NCBI GenBank assembly: GCA_934502885.1
Contig: CAKSUT010000008.1
Coordinates: 68,457 to 132,456, forward strand
Reading direction: 5' to 3'
Source: an uncultured Eubacteriales bacterium
GTDB lineage: Bacteria; Bacillota; Clostridia; Oscillospirales; CAG-382
Length of the DNA: 64,000 nucleotides
Part shown: piece by piece, positions 17,847 to 27,042 of the stretch
Numbering within the stretch: position 1 is the stretch's first letter
Layout of the letters: each line of letters starts with the position of its first letter
The notes under the pieces: model-generated
What the model was told of the DNA's origin: nothing
What the model saw: only the letters and a program-made list of their open reading frames with translations
Database searches by the model: none
Made by a program: the position numbers and the translations under genes

Positions 17847-18363
17847 GAGTTCGGATAAGACTCTCGCAGAAAATGAATTAAGGATTGCCGGGGTAGAGCG
17901 TGAGTCCATAGTGGACGGCCCCGGCATACGCTATGTCCTCTTTGTTCAGGGGTGTCCGCATCATTGCCCGGGATGCCACAATCCGGCGACCCACGACTTT
18001 GACGGCGGATATACCGACACCGTGGAGAACATTTTCCGCGATTTCTGCGAGAATCCCATACTCACGGGTATGACGCTGTCCGGCGGCGAGCCTATGTGCC
18101 GGGTAAAGCCGCTTCTTAAGCTTGCGAGAATGGTGCGCGAAAAGAAGAAGGACATCGTTATATACACGGGGTATACAATAGAGGAGCTTGCCGAAAGGGC
18201 AAAGAAAGAGCCTGAGGTCGCGGAGCTTCTTATGACCGCGCGCCTTGTCGTTGACGGACCGTTCGTCGAGGATAAGCGCGACCTTTCGCTTGTGTTCCGC
18301 GGAAGCGGAAATCAGAGGCTGCTTTACGCCGACGATATCAGAAAAGCACTCGGAAAAGATTAA
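17836..18363 (+). CDS. nrdG: Anaerobic ribonucleotide reductase-activating radical SAM enzyme
   Basis: NrdG abstracts a hydrogen from the reductase glycine to form the radical. The 175-residue product has GCPHHCPGC (CX3CX2C, 4Fe-4S ligands), followed by MTLSGGEPM, the SAM-binding GGE. The N-terminal ESIVDGPGIRYVLFVQGC is typical. It starts inside the end of the small radical-domain gene, so its natural substrate is probably that 51-residue peptide docked on NrdD. Confidence 0.95.
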   Translation: MVSESSDKTLAENELRIAGVERESIVDGPGIRYVLFVQGCPHHCPGCHNPATHDFDGGYTDTVENIFRDFCENPILTGMTLSGGEPMCRVKPLLKLARMVREKKKDIVIYTGYTIEELAERAKKEPEVAELLMTARLVVDGPFVEDKRDLSLVFRGSGNQRLLYADDIRKALGKD

Positions 18364-18367
18364 AAAC

Positions 18368-18409
18368 AAAGCCGTACCATCGGGAATAAACCTTTGGTGC
18401 GGCTTTTTG
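18368..18409. terminator. Bidirectional terminator between nrdG and the AraC gene
   Basis: AAAGCCG and ACCA pair with TGGT and CGGCTTT, followed by TTTTTGTT on the + strand. An A-rich upstream flank gives a T-run on the - strand. Confidence 0.85.
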
Positions 18410-19237
18410 TTATTTGCCTGCGGAGATACTTCGTATTTTCCTGTACTTTGCCGGCGACAGCGACGTAATCTTCTTAAACACCCTTGAAAAATAGTTTGTG
18501 TCCGCGATTCCCACCGCCTCTCCGACTCGGCTCACCGAAAGAGAGGTGTTTTTCAGAAGATCCTTCGCTTTGTCGATTTTGGTGCGGATAATGTAGGCGC
18601 GGAGCGGCATTCCGACAGTTTCGCTGAAAATATGCTCGAAGCGGCTTTTGCTCATACAGCACATGGCGGCATACTCATCGGCACTGAGATTTTCGTCGTA
18701 GTGCCTGTTTATGTGATTTACGACCGCAGACAGACCGTCCGCAGCCTTTCTTCCGGCGTCGCCGCACAGAACCGCTTTTGACATAAACGACAGCGCAAGA
18801 AAAAAATAACCGTCGCACACATCCCTGAAAGAGTCTCCGAGTTCCTTTGATGTCACCATGCTCTCAAGCGCGGACAGCAGTGCGGCTTCATCGCCGAAAC
18901 GGAAGTGCGAAAGTCCGAGAAGCCCGAGCGTTCCGAGATATTCCGCACATCCTCTGCCCGTGAAATGTATCCAGAGAGACTCCGACCTGTCCTTTCGGAA
19001 AAACGAATACTCCTGCCTCTCGTTCGGTCTGTAGAGTACGGCGTCTCCGCTGTATGCCTCGATAACCTCGCCGTTTACGACAGCGGTGCAGTGTCCCTTC
19101 ATTATGCAGAGCATATGGTAGTCCACTCTGCCGTTGGGACGAACCGTGCGGTAATCCGCGTCGTCGAGAATCTGTATGCCGCAGTTGTTGACATGAACGT
19201 ACTTCTCTGAAAGTCCCTCACTGCTTATTATCGCCAT
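18410..19237 (-). CDS. AraC-family regulator of the amino-sugar operon
   Basis: This is a 275-residue protein with an N-terminal cupin-like sensor (DYHMLCIMKGHCTAVVNGE, GDAVLYRPNERQEY) and a C-terminal double helix-turn-helix (LSADEYAAMCCMSKSRFEHIF, VGEAVGIADTNYFSRVFKK). The ATG is preceded by AAAGGAG on the minus strand. It is divergent from a Gfo/Idh-nagB-nagA-GH20 operon. The intergenic region carries two direct repeats offset by 21 bp next to the operon promoter, the usual AraC-type operator. It is therefore the likely activator, with an amino sugar or related glycan as effector. Confidence 0.92.
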   Translation of the reverse strand: MAIISSEGLSEKYVHVNNCGIQILDDADYRTVRPNGRVDYHMLCIMKGHCTAVVNGEVIEAYSGDAVLYRPNERQEYSFFRKDRSESLWIHFTGRGCAEYLGTLGLLGLSHFRFGDEAALLSALESMVTSKELGDSFRDVCDGYFFLALSFMSKAVLCGDAGRKAADGLSAVVNHINRHYDENLSADEYAAMCCMSKSRFEHIFSETVGMPLRAYIIRTKIDKAKDLLKNTSLSVSRVGEAVGIADTNYFSRVFKKITSLSPAKYRKIRSISAGK

Positions 19238-19312
19238 ATTCGTTCTCCTTTCGTACCGTGTTTCGGATATTATACTTCAGTGCAGATGTATTTTCAAGCG
19301 GCAAAGTGTAAA

Positions 19313-19379
19313 TTTGGCAGGATTGTGCTTATTTTTGACAGGATTGTCGATTAAAAAAAACGCCTCCGCATAGTATAAT
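19313..19379 (+). promoter_or_regulatory. AraC-type direct-repeat operator and promoter of the amino-sugar operon
   Basis: TTTGGCAGGATTGT (19313-19326) and TTTGACAGGATTGT (19334-19347) are direct repeats offset by exactly 21 bp. Three bp later comes a weak -35 TTAAAA (19351-19356), then 17 bp and TATAAT (19374-19379). A poor -35 with adjacent repeats fits class II activation by the divergent AraC protein. Confidence 0.75.
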
Positions 19380-19417
19380 TGACGAAAGAACATATGTGAA
19401 AGAAGGAAGCATGAACC

Positions 19418-20572
19418 GTGAAAAAAATTGCCGTAATAGGTCTCGGAAGCAGAATGACCTCGGTGCTTGAAAAAATGCTTGCGACGGGTGAGTGCGAACT
19501 TGCGTATGCCGCAGATCTGAGAGCCGAGGAGATACGTGCAGAGCGAAAGGACGTCGACAAAAACGAAGTGAAATACTTCCCGTCTGCGGAGGAAATGCTT
19601 GCCTCGAAGGATTTTGCGGATAATCCCCCGGACGGAATCTGCGTCGGCACACGCTGCTCACTGCACACAGAGTACGCCGAGGAGGTCATAAAGCGAGGTT
19701 TTCCGCTGTTTCTCGAAAAACCTGTTTGCACGACGAGAACAGACCTTGCAAAGCTTGAAAGCCTTTTGACCGAATACCCTGATGCCTCTAAAAGGGTTGT
19801 CGTGTCGTTTCCGCTGAGATTCACGCCGCACGTCGAAAAGGCAAAGGAACTCATCGACAGCGGCGAGATAGGCGAGCTTTCTCAGGTGCAGGCGTGGAAC
19901 AACGTCCCGTATGCCATAGGCTACTACCACAAGTGGTACCGCGACGAAAACGAAACAGGCGGACTCTTTCTGCAAAAGGCGACGCACGACTTCGACTACA
20001 TAAACCACATCGTCGGCATGACGCCGGTAATTGTTGACGCCGTGAACTCGAAGCGTATTTTTAAGGGAACGCACCCCGTCGGACTTCGCTGTCACGACTG
20101 CGCCGAAAAGGACACCTGCCCCGATTTTACCCCGAACCTCGGTAAACCCTACAGTCCGTTCGATATGTGCGCTTTTGCGGTCGATACCGGCAATGAGGAC
20201 AGCGGCAGCACTTTTCTCGTGTACCCCGACGGTATGCATACCGTTTACACGCAGAATTTTGTCGCAAGGCGAAACGCCGGAAAGAGAGGCGCGCGCTTTA
20301 TAGGTCATCTCGCCACTCTCGAGTTTGACTGGTACACCGATGAAATACTAATACATCGCCACTACAAAGACGTGACCGACCGTATCGAAATACCGAAATC
20401 GGCGGATCACTTCGGAGGCGACTCAAAGCTTGCCGCAAACTTTATTTCCGTTATGGGCGGCGGCGAGTCGCTGTCAACTCTCAAATCCGGAATCACGTCT
20501 GCAAAACTCTGCCTTGCAGCAAAGGAGAGTGCGCAAAAACATAACGAAGAACTGAAAAGCATTATAAAGTAA
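19418..20572 (+). CDS. Gfo/Idh/MocA-family NAD(P)-dependent oxidoreductase (first copy)
   Basis: This is a 384-residue sugar-type oxidoreductase. It has an N-terminal Rossmann motif (KIAVIGLGSRM), the EKP signature (FLEKPVCTT) and a C-terminal alpha/beta domain. A cysteine cluster RCHDCAEKDTC near residue 225 may bind metal. The GTG start at 19418 follows GAAGGAAG. It is the first gene of an AraC-controlled operon with nagB, nagA and a GH20 glycosidase, so its substrate is probably an N-acetylamino sugar or a derivative. The exact reaction is not inferable. Confidence 0.9.
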   Translation: MKKIAVIGLGSRMTSVLEKMLATGECELAYAADLRAEEIRAERKDVDKNEVKYFPSAEEMLASKDFADNPPDGICVGTRCSLHTEYAEEVIKRGFPLFLEKPVCTTRTDLAKLESLLTEYPDASKRVVVSFPLRFTPHVEKAKELIDSGEIGELSQVQAWNNVPYAIGYYHKWYRDENETGGLFLQKATHDFDYINHIVGMTPVIVDAVNSKRIFKGTHPVGLRCHDCAEKDTCPDFTPNLGKPYSPFDMCAFAVDTGNEDSGSTFLVYPDGMHTVYTQNFVARRNAGKRGARFIGHLATLEFDWYTDEILIHRHYKDVTDRIEIPKSADHFGGDSKLAANFISVMGGGESLSTLKSGITSAKLCLAAKESAQKHNEELKSIIK

Positions 20573-20586
20573 AGGAGATTTTTACA

Positions 20587-21435
20587 ATGGACATCAACAG
20601 AATTCCCCCGGAAGAGCTTGGAAAAGGAAGCAGTATCGTGCTTGAAAGGTGCGAGGTCGAACAGGATATGTACTGGAAGGTCGCAATAGAGGTTCTCGAA
20701 ACTATCGAGGAGAACAACAAAAAAGGTGAACCCACCCTTATGGTAGTTCCCTACGGTCCTCTCGGTCCTTACTCCCGAATAGTATACCTCGTCAACAAGT
20801 ACGGCGTGAGCCTTAAAAACTGCACGTTCATCAACATGGACGAATACATGGCGGACGAGCATCACTACATCTCCGAGGACGATCCTCTGTCGTTCCGCGG
20901 CGGTATGAACAGAATATTCTACAGCAAAATAAGAGAGGAGCTTAACGTACTTCCCGAAAACCGTTTCTTCCCCGATCCCGAAAACCCGGGACTTGTCATG
21001 GAGAAGATAAAGGAATTCGGTAAACTCGATATGGTTTTCGGCGGAGTCGGCATTAACGGTCACTACGCCTTCAATGAGCCGCCGGAACCCGGTGAAAAGT
21101 GTACCCCGGAGGAGTTCCTCGAGAGAACGACACGTGTGCTTAAGGTTTCCCGAGAGACGATAACCGTCAACTGCTTCATGAACTGCGGCGGCAACCTTGA
21201 CGCAATACCGAAGTACTGTATAACCGTTGGAATGAAGGAAATGTTCATGGCGAAAAAGGTCAGAATGTGTATGCCCCGTGACTGGAACGCCGGCGCACTC
21301 AGAAAAATTCTCCACGGCGAGATAACGGCGGCAGTACCCTGTTCGCTGTTCAGACGCCATCCCGACGCAAAGCTCTATGCTTCAAACGTCGCTCTCGAAT
21401 GCCCCGTGCCCGAGATAAGAGTGTACAACAAGTGA
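20587..21435 (+). CDS. nagB: NagB-family glucosamine-6-phosphate deaminase/isomerase
   Basis: This enzyme converts glucosamine-6-phosphate to fructose-6-phosphate and ammonia. The 282-residue protein has the active-site segments NMDEYM and GGVGINGHYAFNEP, the latter with the Asn-Gly-His form seen in Firmicutes NagB. The N-terminus, from the start through PTLMVVPYGPLGPY, is divergent from classic NagB, so related substrates are possible. AAAGGAG precedes the ATG. The stop overlaps the nagA start as TGATG, giving translational coupling. Confidence 0.85.
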   Translation: MDINRIPPEELGKGSSIVLERCEVEQDMYWKVAIEVLETIEENNKKGEPTLMVVPYGPLGPYSRIVYLVNKYGVSLKNCTFINMDEYMADEHHYISEDDPLSFRGGMNRIFYSKIREELNVLPENRFFPDPENPGLVMEKIKEFGKLDMVFGGVGINGHYAFNEPPEPGEKCTPEEFLERTTRVLKVSRETITVNCFMNCGGNLDAIPKYCITVGMKEMFMAKKVRMCMPRDWNAGALRKILHGEITAAVPCSLFRRHPDAKLYASNVALECPVPEIRVYNK

Positions 21436-22667
21436 TGGAGAAAACTCTTGTTATCGTGAATGCGGACGTCGTTTTCCCCGACGGAGTGCGCCGTGCGTGC
21501 GTAAAAGCCGAGAACGGAAAAATCTCCGACATACGCATTTCGGAAGACAACCTCCCCCTTTTCCCCGAGTGTGTGAGAGGGGAGGACGGAAAAATTCACG
21601 GTGCGTCGGAAATCGTTGAGGTCATTGACGCCGAGGAAGAGTATCTTCTTCCCGGATTTGTCGATACTCACGTTCACGGCGGCGGAGGCTTTGATTTCTG
21701 CGACCTCACGGCGGAGGCTTTTTCCGAGGTCGTGCGTGTCCATGCGGAAAACGGCACTACCGCGATTTGTCCGACTGCGGTATCTTCCGGACTTGACATT
21801 CTTGACAGGATGTTTGACGTGTACCGTTCCCTGCAAAAAGAGAGCTTTCCGTCAACGCTTATCGGACTTCACCTTGAAGGACCTTTTCTCTCGCCGAAGC
21901 AGAGCGGCGCACAGAATAAATCAAGACTCGCACCTCCGACCAAGGAAAACGTTGACAGACTTGCAAAAAGCGGAGGCGGCGTTATAAGAAGAATAGGCAT
22001 CGCTCCCGAGCTTGACGGCGCATTTTACGCCGGGGACGTGTTCTCGGATATGGGTGCGCTTGTCTCGATAGCTCACAGCGACGCACTTTACGAGACTGCC
22101 GCCGAGGCTTTTTGTCACGGCTTTCGTCACATTACGCACCTTCACTGCGCAACTCCCTGGGCGCATAAGGTGAACGAGTGCGTAAGAGCCTGCATTCCCG
22201 AGGCGGCGTATCTCATCGAGAACATGAGCTTCGAGCTTATCGGCGACGGTCTGCATATCGCACCGCAGACTATCGAAATGGCGGCAAAGTTCAAAAAGCC
22301 GCTTTGCGTGTCCCTCACGACCGACGCAATGCGTGCCGCAGGTCAGAACGTAACCGAAAGCTTCCTCGGCGAAAAGCTTCCGGAGAACAGGGTAATAATC
22401 GAGGGCGGCGTGGCAAAGCTCCCCGACCGTTCAAGCTTTGCCGGAAGTATCGCAACCATGGCGGCGGTGTTCAAAAATGCGTGCCGCAACACAAAACTTC
22501 CGATTGAGAAAATTTCGGAAATGATGAGTGCCGCTCCTGCCGCCGCAATCGGTGCGGATAAGGAAAAGGGGAGTATCGAAAAAGGTAAGGACGCGGATTT
22601 TGTCATTGCCGAAAAATCCTCGCATGATATACTTCACGTTGTGTCGATGGGACGCATAATACGATGA
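21435..22667 (+). CDS. nagA: N-acetylglucosamine-6-phosphate deacetylase
   Basis: NagA removes acetate from N-acetylglucosamine-6-phosphate in the cytoplasm. The 410-residue amidohydrolase has the metal-site motifs DTHVHGGGG, HLEGPF, a SIAHSDA segment, THLHCATPW and LTTDAM, and ends with the usual GKDADFVI segment. The ATG at 21435 overlaps the nagB stop (TGATG). The family's usual THLFNAM loop is THLHCATPW here, a modest divergence. With nagB and GH20 it gives a complete intracellular route from beta-linked HexNAc to fructose-6-phosphate, apart from the kinase and the uptake system. Confidence 0.92.
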   Translation: MEKTLVIVNADVVFPDGVRRACVKAENGKISDIRISEDNLPLFPECVRGEDGKIHGASEIVEVIDAEEEYLLPGFVDTHVHGGGGFDFCDLTAEAFSEVVRVHAENGTTAICPTAVSSGLDILDRMFDVYRSLQKESFPSTLIGLHLEGPFLSPKQSGAQNKSRLAPPTKENVDRLAKSGGGVIRRIGIAPELDGAFYAGDVFSDMGALVSIAHSDALYETAAEAFCHGFRHITHLHCATPWAHKVNECVRACIPEAAYLIENMSFELIGDGLHIAPQTIEMAAKFKKPLCVSLTTDAMRAAGQNVTESFLGEKLPENRVIIEGGVAKLPDRSSFAGSIATMAAVFKNACRNTKLPIEKISEMMSAAPAAAIGADKEKGSIEKGKDADFVIAEKSSHDILHVVSMGRIIR

Positions 22668-22680
22668 TTGGAGAAAGCAA

Positions 22681-24576
22681 ATGCTCAATATATTTTTTAA
22701 AGGTCTGCCGGAAAGACTCCGTTCGGGACTTGCCGCCTATTTAAACCGCTATGCCTCGGGACTTTCGGGAACGCTTAACGCCGAGGTTTCATACACGGAC
22801 AAAAAAGAGCTGTCTCTCGAGAGAAACGGAGATTTCTGCCGAATCACGGTGCATGAGGACGTACACATTTTCCGTGCGCTGTCGAAGCTTATAATGAATT
22901 TCACCGACGAACATTTTTCGTTTTCCGAGATCGCTTACTTTGATTTCATAGGTCCGATGTTCGATTTCGGTCAGGCGTCGGCTTTTCTCACGGTAGATAA
23001 GGTGAAGTATCTGCTCCTTGCGTTTGCCGCCGCAGGCTTTGACAAATTCATGATATACACCGAGGACTGCCTTTCTGTTGACGGCGAGCCGTACTTCGGC
23101 TACAGACGACCGAGGTATACCGAGAGCGAGCTTAAAGAAATAGACGACTTTGCGTATGCTCTCGGAATAGAGGTCATTCCGTGCGTGCAGACGCTTTCGC
23201 ACCTTCCGGGACTTATGCGACACGGAAAGTACCGTGCGTTTTCAGATGACGAACAGACACTTCTTGCCGGCGACGAAAGAACGTATGCGCTTGTCGAAAA
23301 GATAATTTCGTCGGCAACAAAGCCGCTTCGCACGAAGAAGATACATATAGGACTTGACGAGGCGTGGAAACTCGGTCAGGGCAAATATCTTGTCAGAAAC
23401 GGTTATGTGCCGAAAGCGGAGATTTTCGCAAAGCACGTTGAGAGGGTAAAGGAGATAACCGACCGTCTCGGACTTTATGCCTTTATGTGGGACGATATGT
23501 ATTTCCGTGCGGCGTCGCCGAACAACGAATACTACATTCCCGTCGAAGAAGAGCCTGCCGTCGGCAAAAACGGCATGATTCCGCCGTCCGGTCTCGGCTA
23601 CATTTACTGGGATTACTACCACGGCTACGACTACGTAAAGCCCACCGCCGAGAAGCATTTGCGTGTATTCGGAGATGTGTTCTATGCCGGTGCGGCGGTC
23701 AACACATACGGTCTCGGATATATGAGAGAGTTTTCCGAGAGACACGGCGCAGACGCTCTGCGTGCCTGCAAGGACGCCGGAATACGCAAGGTTATCTGCT
23801 GTGTGTGGGGTGACGACTCACGTGAATCTCCGCCGTATGCCGTGCTTCCGTGTGTGTTTATGTATGCCGAACACGCCTATTCAAAAGAGCCTGAGGACGA
23901 TGACGTAAGGTCTATGTTCGAGTACGCTCTCGGCGTGTCTTACGACGACGTTTGCGCCGTAAGTACGATTGATATGATCCCCGGCTACAGCGACCGTGAC
24001 GGCAACATTGAAAGATTTTCTCCGGCACGCCATGTGCTCTATCAGAATGTGCTTCTCGGTATGTTCGACAAAAATTTTGAAAACTACCCTCTGTCCGAAC
24101 ATTTTGCGGAGTTCTCGAAACGAATGACCGAGGCAAAGGCGCACACTCCGAAGTCCTCGCCGTTTTACGGTATGTTTGATTTCTACGAAAAACTCGGCGG
24201 CTTCCTTGCGCTCAAGGGAGAGCTTGGCATAAGGCTCAGACGTGCGTATAAGACGAACGACAGGGCAGCTCTCGAAGAACTATCGGATAAGGTCATTCCG
24301 ACGGCAGAGCGGCGCATGGAGGCGTTTTACGAGGCGTACAGAGACTTCTTCTTTGATAATTACAAGCCGTGGGGCTTTGAAGTGTGCGATATACGCATGG
24401 GCGGCGTTATGGGAAGTCTCAAAACCGCAAAGTACCGCACGGACGCATACCTCGGCGGCGTCGGCGGTCTCTCGGAGCTTGATGAAGAGCCGCTTCTGTT
24501 CGAGGGACAAGAGAAAGTGGGAAGTACGGTTTACGCCGACATTGCAACGGCGTCGATAATATCAAAGGTACTTTAA
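22681..24576 (+). CDS. GH20-family beta-N-acetylhexosaminidase-like enzyme, cytoplasmic
   Basis: This is a 631-residue enzyme. After an alpha/beta N-terminal domain comes a TIM-barrel with KIHIGLDEAW near residues 219-228; the Asp-Glu pair is the GH20 catalytic signature (substrate-assisted mechanism). FMWDDMYFR and YIYWDYYHGYDY follow as barrel strands. No signal peptide is visible, so it should act on imported oligosaccharides. It is the last gene of the nag operon and is followed by a terminator. A long C-terminal helical region (~200 residues) is typical of non-secreted GH20 homologues. Confidence 0.85.
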   Translation: MLNIFFKGLPERLRSGLAAYLNRYASGLSGTLNAEVSYTDKKELSLERNGDFCRITVHEDVHIFRALSKLIMNFTDEHFSFSEIAYFDFIGPMFDFGQASAFLTVDKVKYLLLAFAAAGFDKFMIYTEDCLSVDGEPYFGYRRPRYTESELKEIDDFAYALGIEVIPCVQTLSHLPGLMRHGKYRAFSDDEQTLLAGDERTYALVEKIISSATKPLRTKKIHIGLDEAWKLGQGKYLVRNGYVPKAEIFAKHVERVKEITDRLGLYAFMWDDMYFRAASPNNEYYIPVEEEPAVGKNGMIPPSGLGYIYWDYYHGYDYVKPTAEKHLRVFGDVFYAGAAVNTYGLGYMREFSERHGADALRACKDAGIRKVICCVWGDDSRESPPYAVLPCVFMYAEHAYSKEPEDDDVRSMFEYALGVSYDDVCAVSTIDMIPGYSDRDGNIERFSPARHVLYQNVLLGMFDKNFENYPLSEHFAEFSKRMTEAKAHTPKSSPFYGMFDFYEKLGGFLALKGELGIRLRRAYKTNDRAALEELSDKVIPTAERRMEAFYEAYRDFFFDNYKPWGFEVCDIRMGGVMGSLKTAKYRTDAYLGGVGGLSELDEEPLLFEGQEKVGSTVYADIATASIISKVL

Positions 24577-24586
24577 TATGCACTGC

Positions 24587-24630
24587 GGTGCGGATCGGGT
24601 CGAAAAAAGATTCGGTTCGCACCTTTCTTT
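24587..24630 (+). terminator. Terminator after the amino-sugar operon
   Basis: GGTGCGGATCG pairs with CGGTTCGCACC (two G-U pairs), followed by TTTCTTT. Confidence 0.85.
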
Positions 24631-24634
24631 TATA

Positions 24635-24663
24635 TTGACAAGCGTGCGGATATATGATATAAT
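24635..24663 (+). promoter_or_regulatory. Consensus promoter of the sensor kinase gene
   Basis: TTGACA (24635-24640), a 17-bp spacer, and TATAAT (24658-24663) match the sigma-A consensus perfectly. Confidence 0.93.
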
Positions 24664-24723
24664 TTTACCGTTAATTCATGTACTGCGTGTTAATGCGGAG
24701 TACTTATCGCAAGGAAGATTTAT

Positions 24724-26003
24724 TTGGCGCAGAATACTGTTTCGGTCCTGCTTTCAGGAATTTTTACGGCGTTTTTTACGATGTACATATACTTCTCGGT
24801 GTTTCCGACGAGGATTGAGAAGAAAAGGGCGTTTGCCGTTTTTACTGTTGTGTCGGCGGTCGAGATAGCGAAGCACGTGCTTCTTTTCGATTACATGACG
24901 GTGCGGACACTCCTGCAATGGGTGATGGACTTTGCGACGATAGCGATTCTTTTCAAAGGCTCGTTCTTTAAAAAGATTGCCGTTTACCTCGGGTATCTCG
25001 GTGTTATCAGCATTGCGGAAACGGTGTTCGTCTGCTTTATCGGGGTGTTTTTGAGAGGAAAGGATTTATACAGCTCGCACGAAATGCCGCTTTTGCAAAC
25101 TATTGCGTGTTTTACCTTTGCTACGATAGGCATAATAGCATACGTTCAGTTCCTCAAGCGCAAAAACGACGCTTTTGAGAAGAAATCCATGCGGTATGTG
25201 ACCATGTATATGCTGGTGCAGGCACTCTTGATTTTTCTCGTTTATGCCATAATGTGGGATTATCGCATGAATGCACTGCCCATTTTGCTTATATATATCG
25301 CCGTCATCGGAGTCTCGGTCGGCTTCGGAATTGCGCTCATCCGTCTTGTCAAAGCGAGCGCCGCAGAGACAGCACGTGCAGAGCAGATAGAAGCGCAGAT
25401 GAAGCTCTCGGACGAGCATTTCAAACGGTTGCAGTTACAGTACGAACAATACCGCAAATTGCGCCACGACTACTACAACCACGTCAGCACCATCAAAGGT
25501 ATAAAAAAGACGAGGCCGAGCGTGACGCCTACATCGACGACCTCACGAAGCAGATTGAGAGTCACCGTGGTGTGACCTTCTGCTCAAACGCCGCCGTTGA
25601 CGCACTTCTTTTCAACGAAAAGGCACAGGCGGATAAGGTTGGCGTGAAGATTGAGTTCAAGATTGCCGACCTCGACAGTCTCACCATATCGAGCATCGAC
25701 TTTTGCACAATTCTCTCAAACCTCATCGACAACGCAATAAGAGGTGCTTCGGAGGTTGACGGCGAGGACAAACGCTTCGTCAGCGTGTCGGTCTTCCCAA
25801 GGGCAGGACAGCTCATCGTAAATGTCCGAAACGGCAGTCTTCCTCCGAAAGAGGATCTTTCAACAACAAAGAAACACGCCAAGGACGGCGAACACGGACT
25901 CGGACTTACAATCGTGCGTGAGGTCGCCGAAAGGCACGGCGGTGCGGCGGTTTATAGCTTCTCGGACGGAGTGTTCGAGGCGTCGGTGAGCGTCTGCGAA
26001 TGA
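24724..26003 (+). CDS. GHKL-type membrane sensor histidine kinase, interrupted by a -1 frame change at A AAA AAG
   Basis: Frame 1 (TTG at 24724, 6 nt after AAGGAAG) encodes about six membrane helices, a coiled coil and the phosphoacceptor box YRKLRHDYYNHVSTIKG. It meets a stop at 25575. The ATPase domain continues in the -1 frame: KDEAERDAYIDDLTKQI, N-box LSNLIDNAIRGA, G-box EHGLGLTIVREVAERHGG, ending at 26003. The switch point is exactly at A AAA AAG (25503-25509), with the codon phase needed for programmed -1 slippage as in dnaX. The full kinase resembles AgrC/NatK-like peptide or envelope sensors. Without slippage the product lacks its ATPase domain. A real single-base deletion in an A run, or a sequencing error, is an equally simple explanation. 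No response regulator is adjacent. Confidence 0.8.
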
Positions 26004-26043
26004 CAGACGAAACGGTGAAAGTGTGAAAGGGGACAATAGCATT

Positions 26044-27030
26044 ATGAAAAACGAAATAAAACTCGGCATTATAGGAACAAACTTCATATCGGATACGCTC
26101 TGCGAAAGTGCGGAAAAGGTTGACGGCATAAAGCCGCACGCAGTGTACTCGAGAACCCGCGAAAAGGGTGCGGAGTTTGCGGCAAAGCACAGTATTGAGA
26201 AGGTGTACTGCGGCCTTGAAGAATTTCTGTCGTCGGACATCGACGCAGTGTACATCGCAAGCCCTAATTTTCTCCACGGAAGTCAGAGCCTTGCGGCAAT
26301 CTCTCACGGAAAGCACGTCATAGTCGAAAAGCCGGCGGCGCTCAACGAAAAGGAGTTCTCGCTCATGGCGGACGCGGCGCGCGAAAAGGGAGTCGTACTC
26401 ATGGAGGCGATGCGCCCGGTGCATGACCCGGCGATGAAAGAAGCAAAGGCGGCACTCGGCGAGATAGGCAAAATACGCCGTGCGTCGATAGAGTACTGTC
26501 AGTATTCGTCGCGCTACGATAAATTCCGTGCCGGGACGGTGCTCAACGCCTTTGACGTGTCTCTCGGAAACGCCGCAATAATGGATATCGGAGTCTACGC
26601 CGCCGAGGTGCTTGTGTATCTTTTGGGAGAGCCGAAAAAAATTATGGCGTCGAAGTCGGTAAAGCTCACGAACGGCTTTGAGGGAATGGGAAACGTCATG
26701 CTTGATTACGGCGATTTTACGGCAACGGTCGCTTACTCGAAAATTTCCGACTCCGCCGTGCCGTCGTTCGTGCAGGGTGAGGACGGATGCGTGACCTTGG
26801 TTCGTCCGTCGTCGGTCGATGAGGTGACTCTGCACAAAAGGAAAGGGAAAACGCGGATTATCGCAAAGGGAAGACCCGAGTGCAACATGATATACGAACT
26901 CTCGGATTTTGTGAGCGCCGTCGGCGGTGAGCTTGAAACATCGTATTTTACCGAGCTTACACGGAAAACTCTTCGCCTCATGGACGAAATCCGCCGGGAA
27001 AACGGCGTTGTTTTTCCGACGGAAATATAA
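26044..27030 (+). CDS. Gfo/Idh/MocA-family oxidoreductase (second copy)
   Basis: This is a 328-residue NAD(P)-dependent oxidoreductase with an N-terminal Rossmann fold (IKLGIIGTNFISDTL) and the EKP motif (IVEKPAALNEKEF). Its C-terminal domain has a DIGVYAAEVLVYLLGEP stretch common in the glucose-fructose oxidoreductase/dihydrodiol dehydrogenase branch. The ATG at 26044 is preferred because AAAGGGGA lies about 10 nt upstream; a GTG at 26023 overlaps that site. It follows the kinase by 40 nt and probably shares its transcript. Substrate unknown. Confidence 0.88.
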   Translation: MKNEIKLGIIGTNFISDTLCESAEKVDGIKPHAVYSRTREKGAEFAAKHSIEKVYCGLEEFLSSDIDAVYIASPNFLHGSQSLAAISHGKHVIVEKPAALNEKEFSLMADAAREKGVVLMEAMRPVHDPAMKEAKAALGEIGKIRRASIEYCQYSSRYDKFRAGTVLNAFDVSLGNAAIMDIGVYAAEVLVYLLGEPKKIMASKSVKLTNGFEGMGNVMLDYGDFTATVAYSKISDSAVPSFVQGEDGCVTLVRPSSVDEVTLHKRKGKTRIIAKGRPECNMIYELSDFVSAVGGELETSYFTELTRKTLRLMDEIRRENGVVFPTEI

Positions 27031-27042
27031 TATTTGCGAAAA

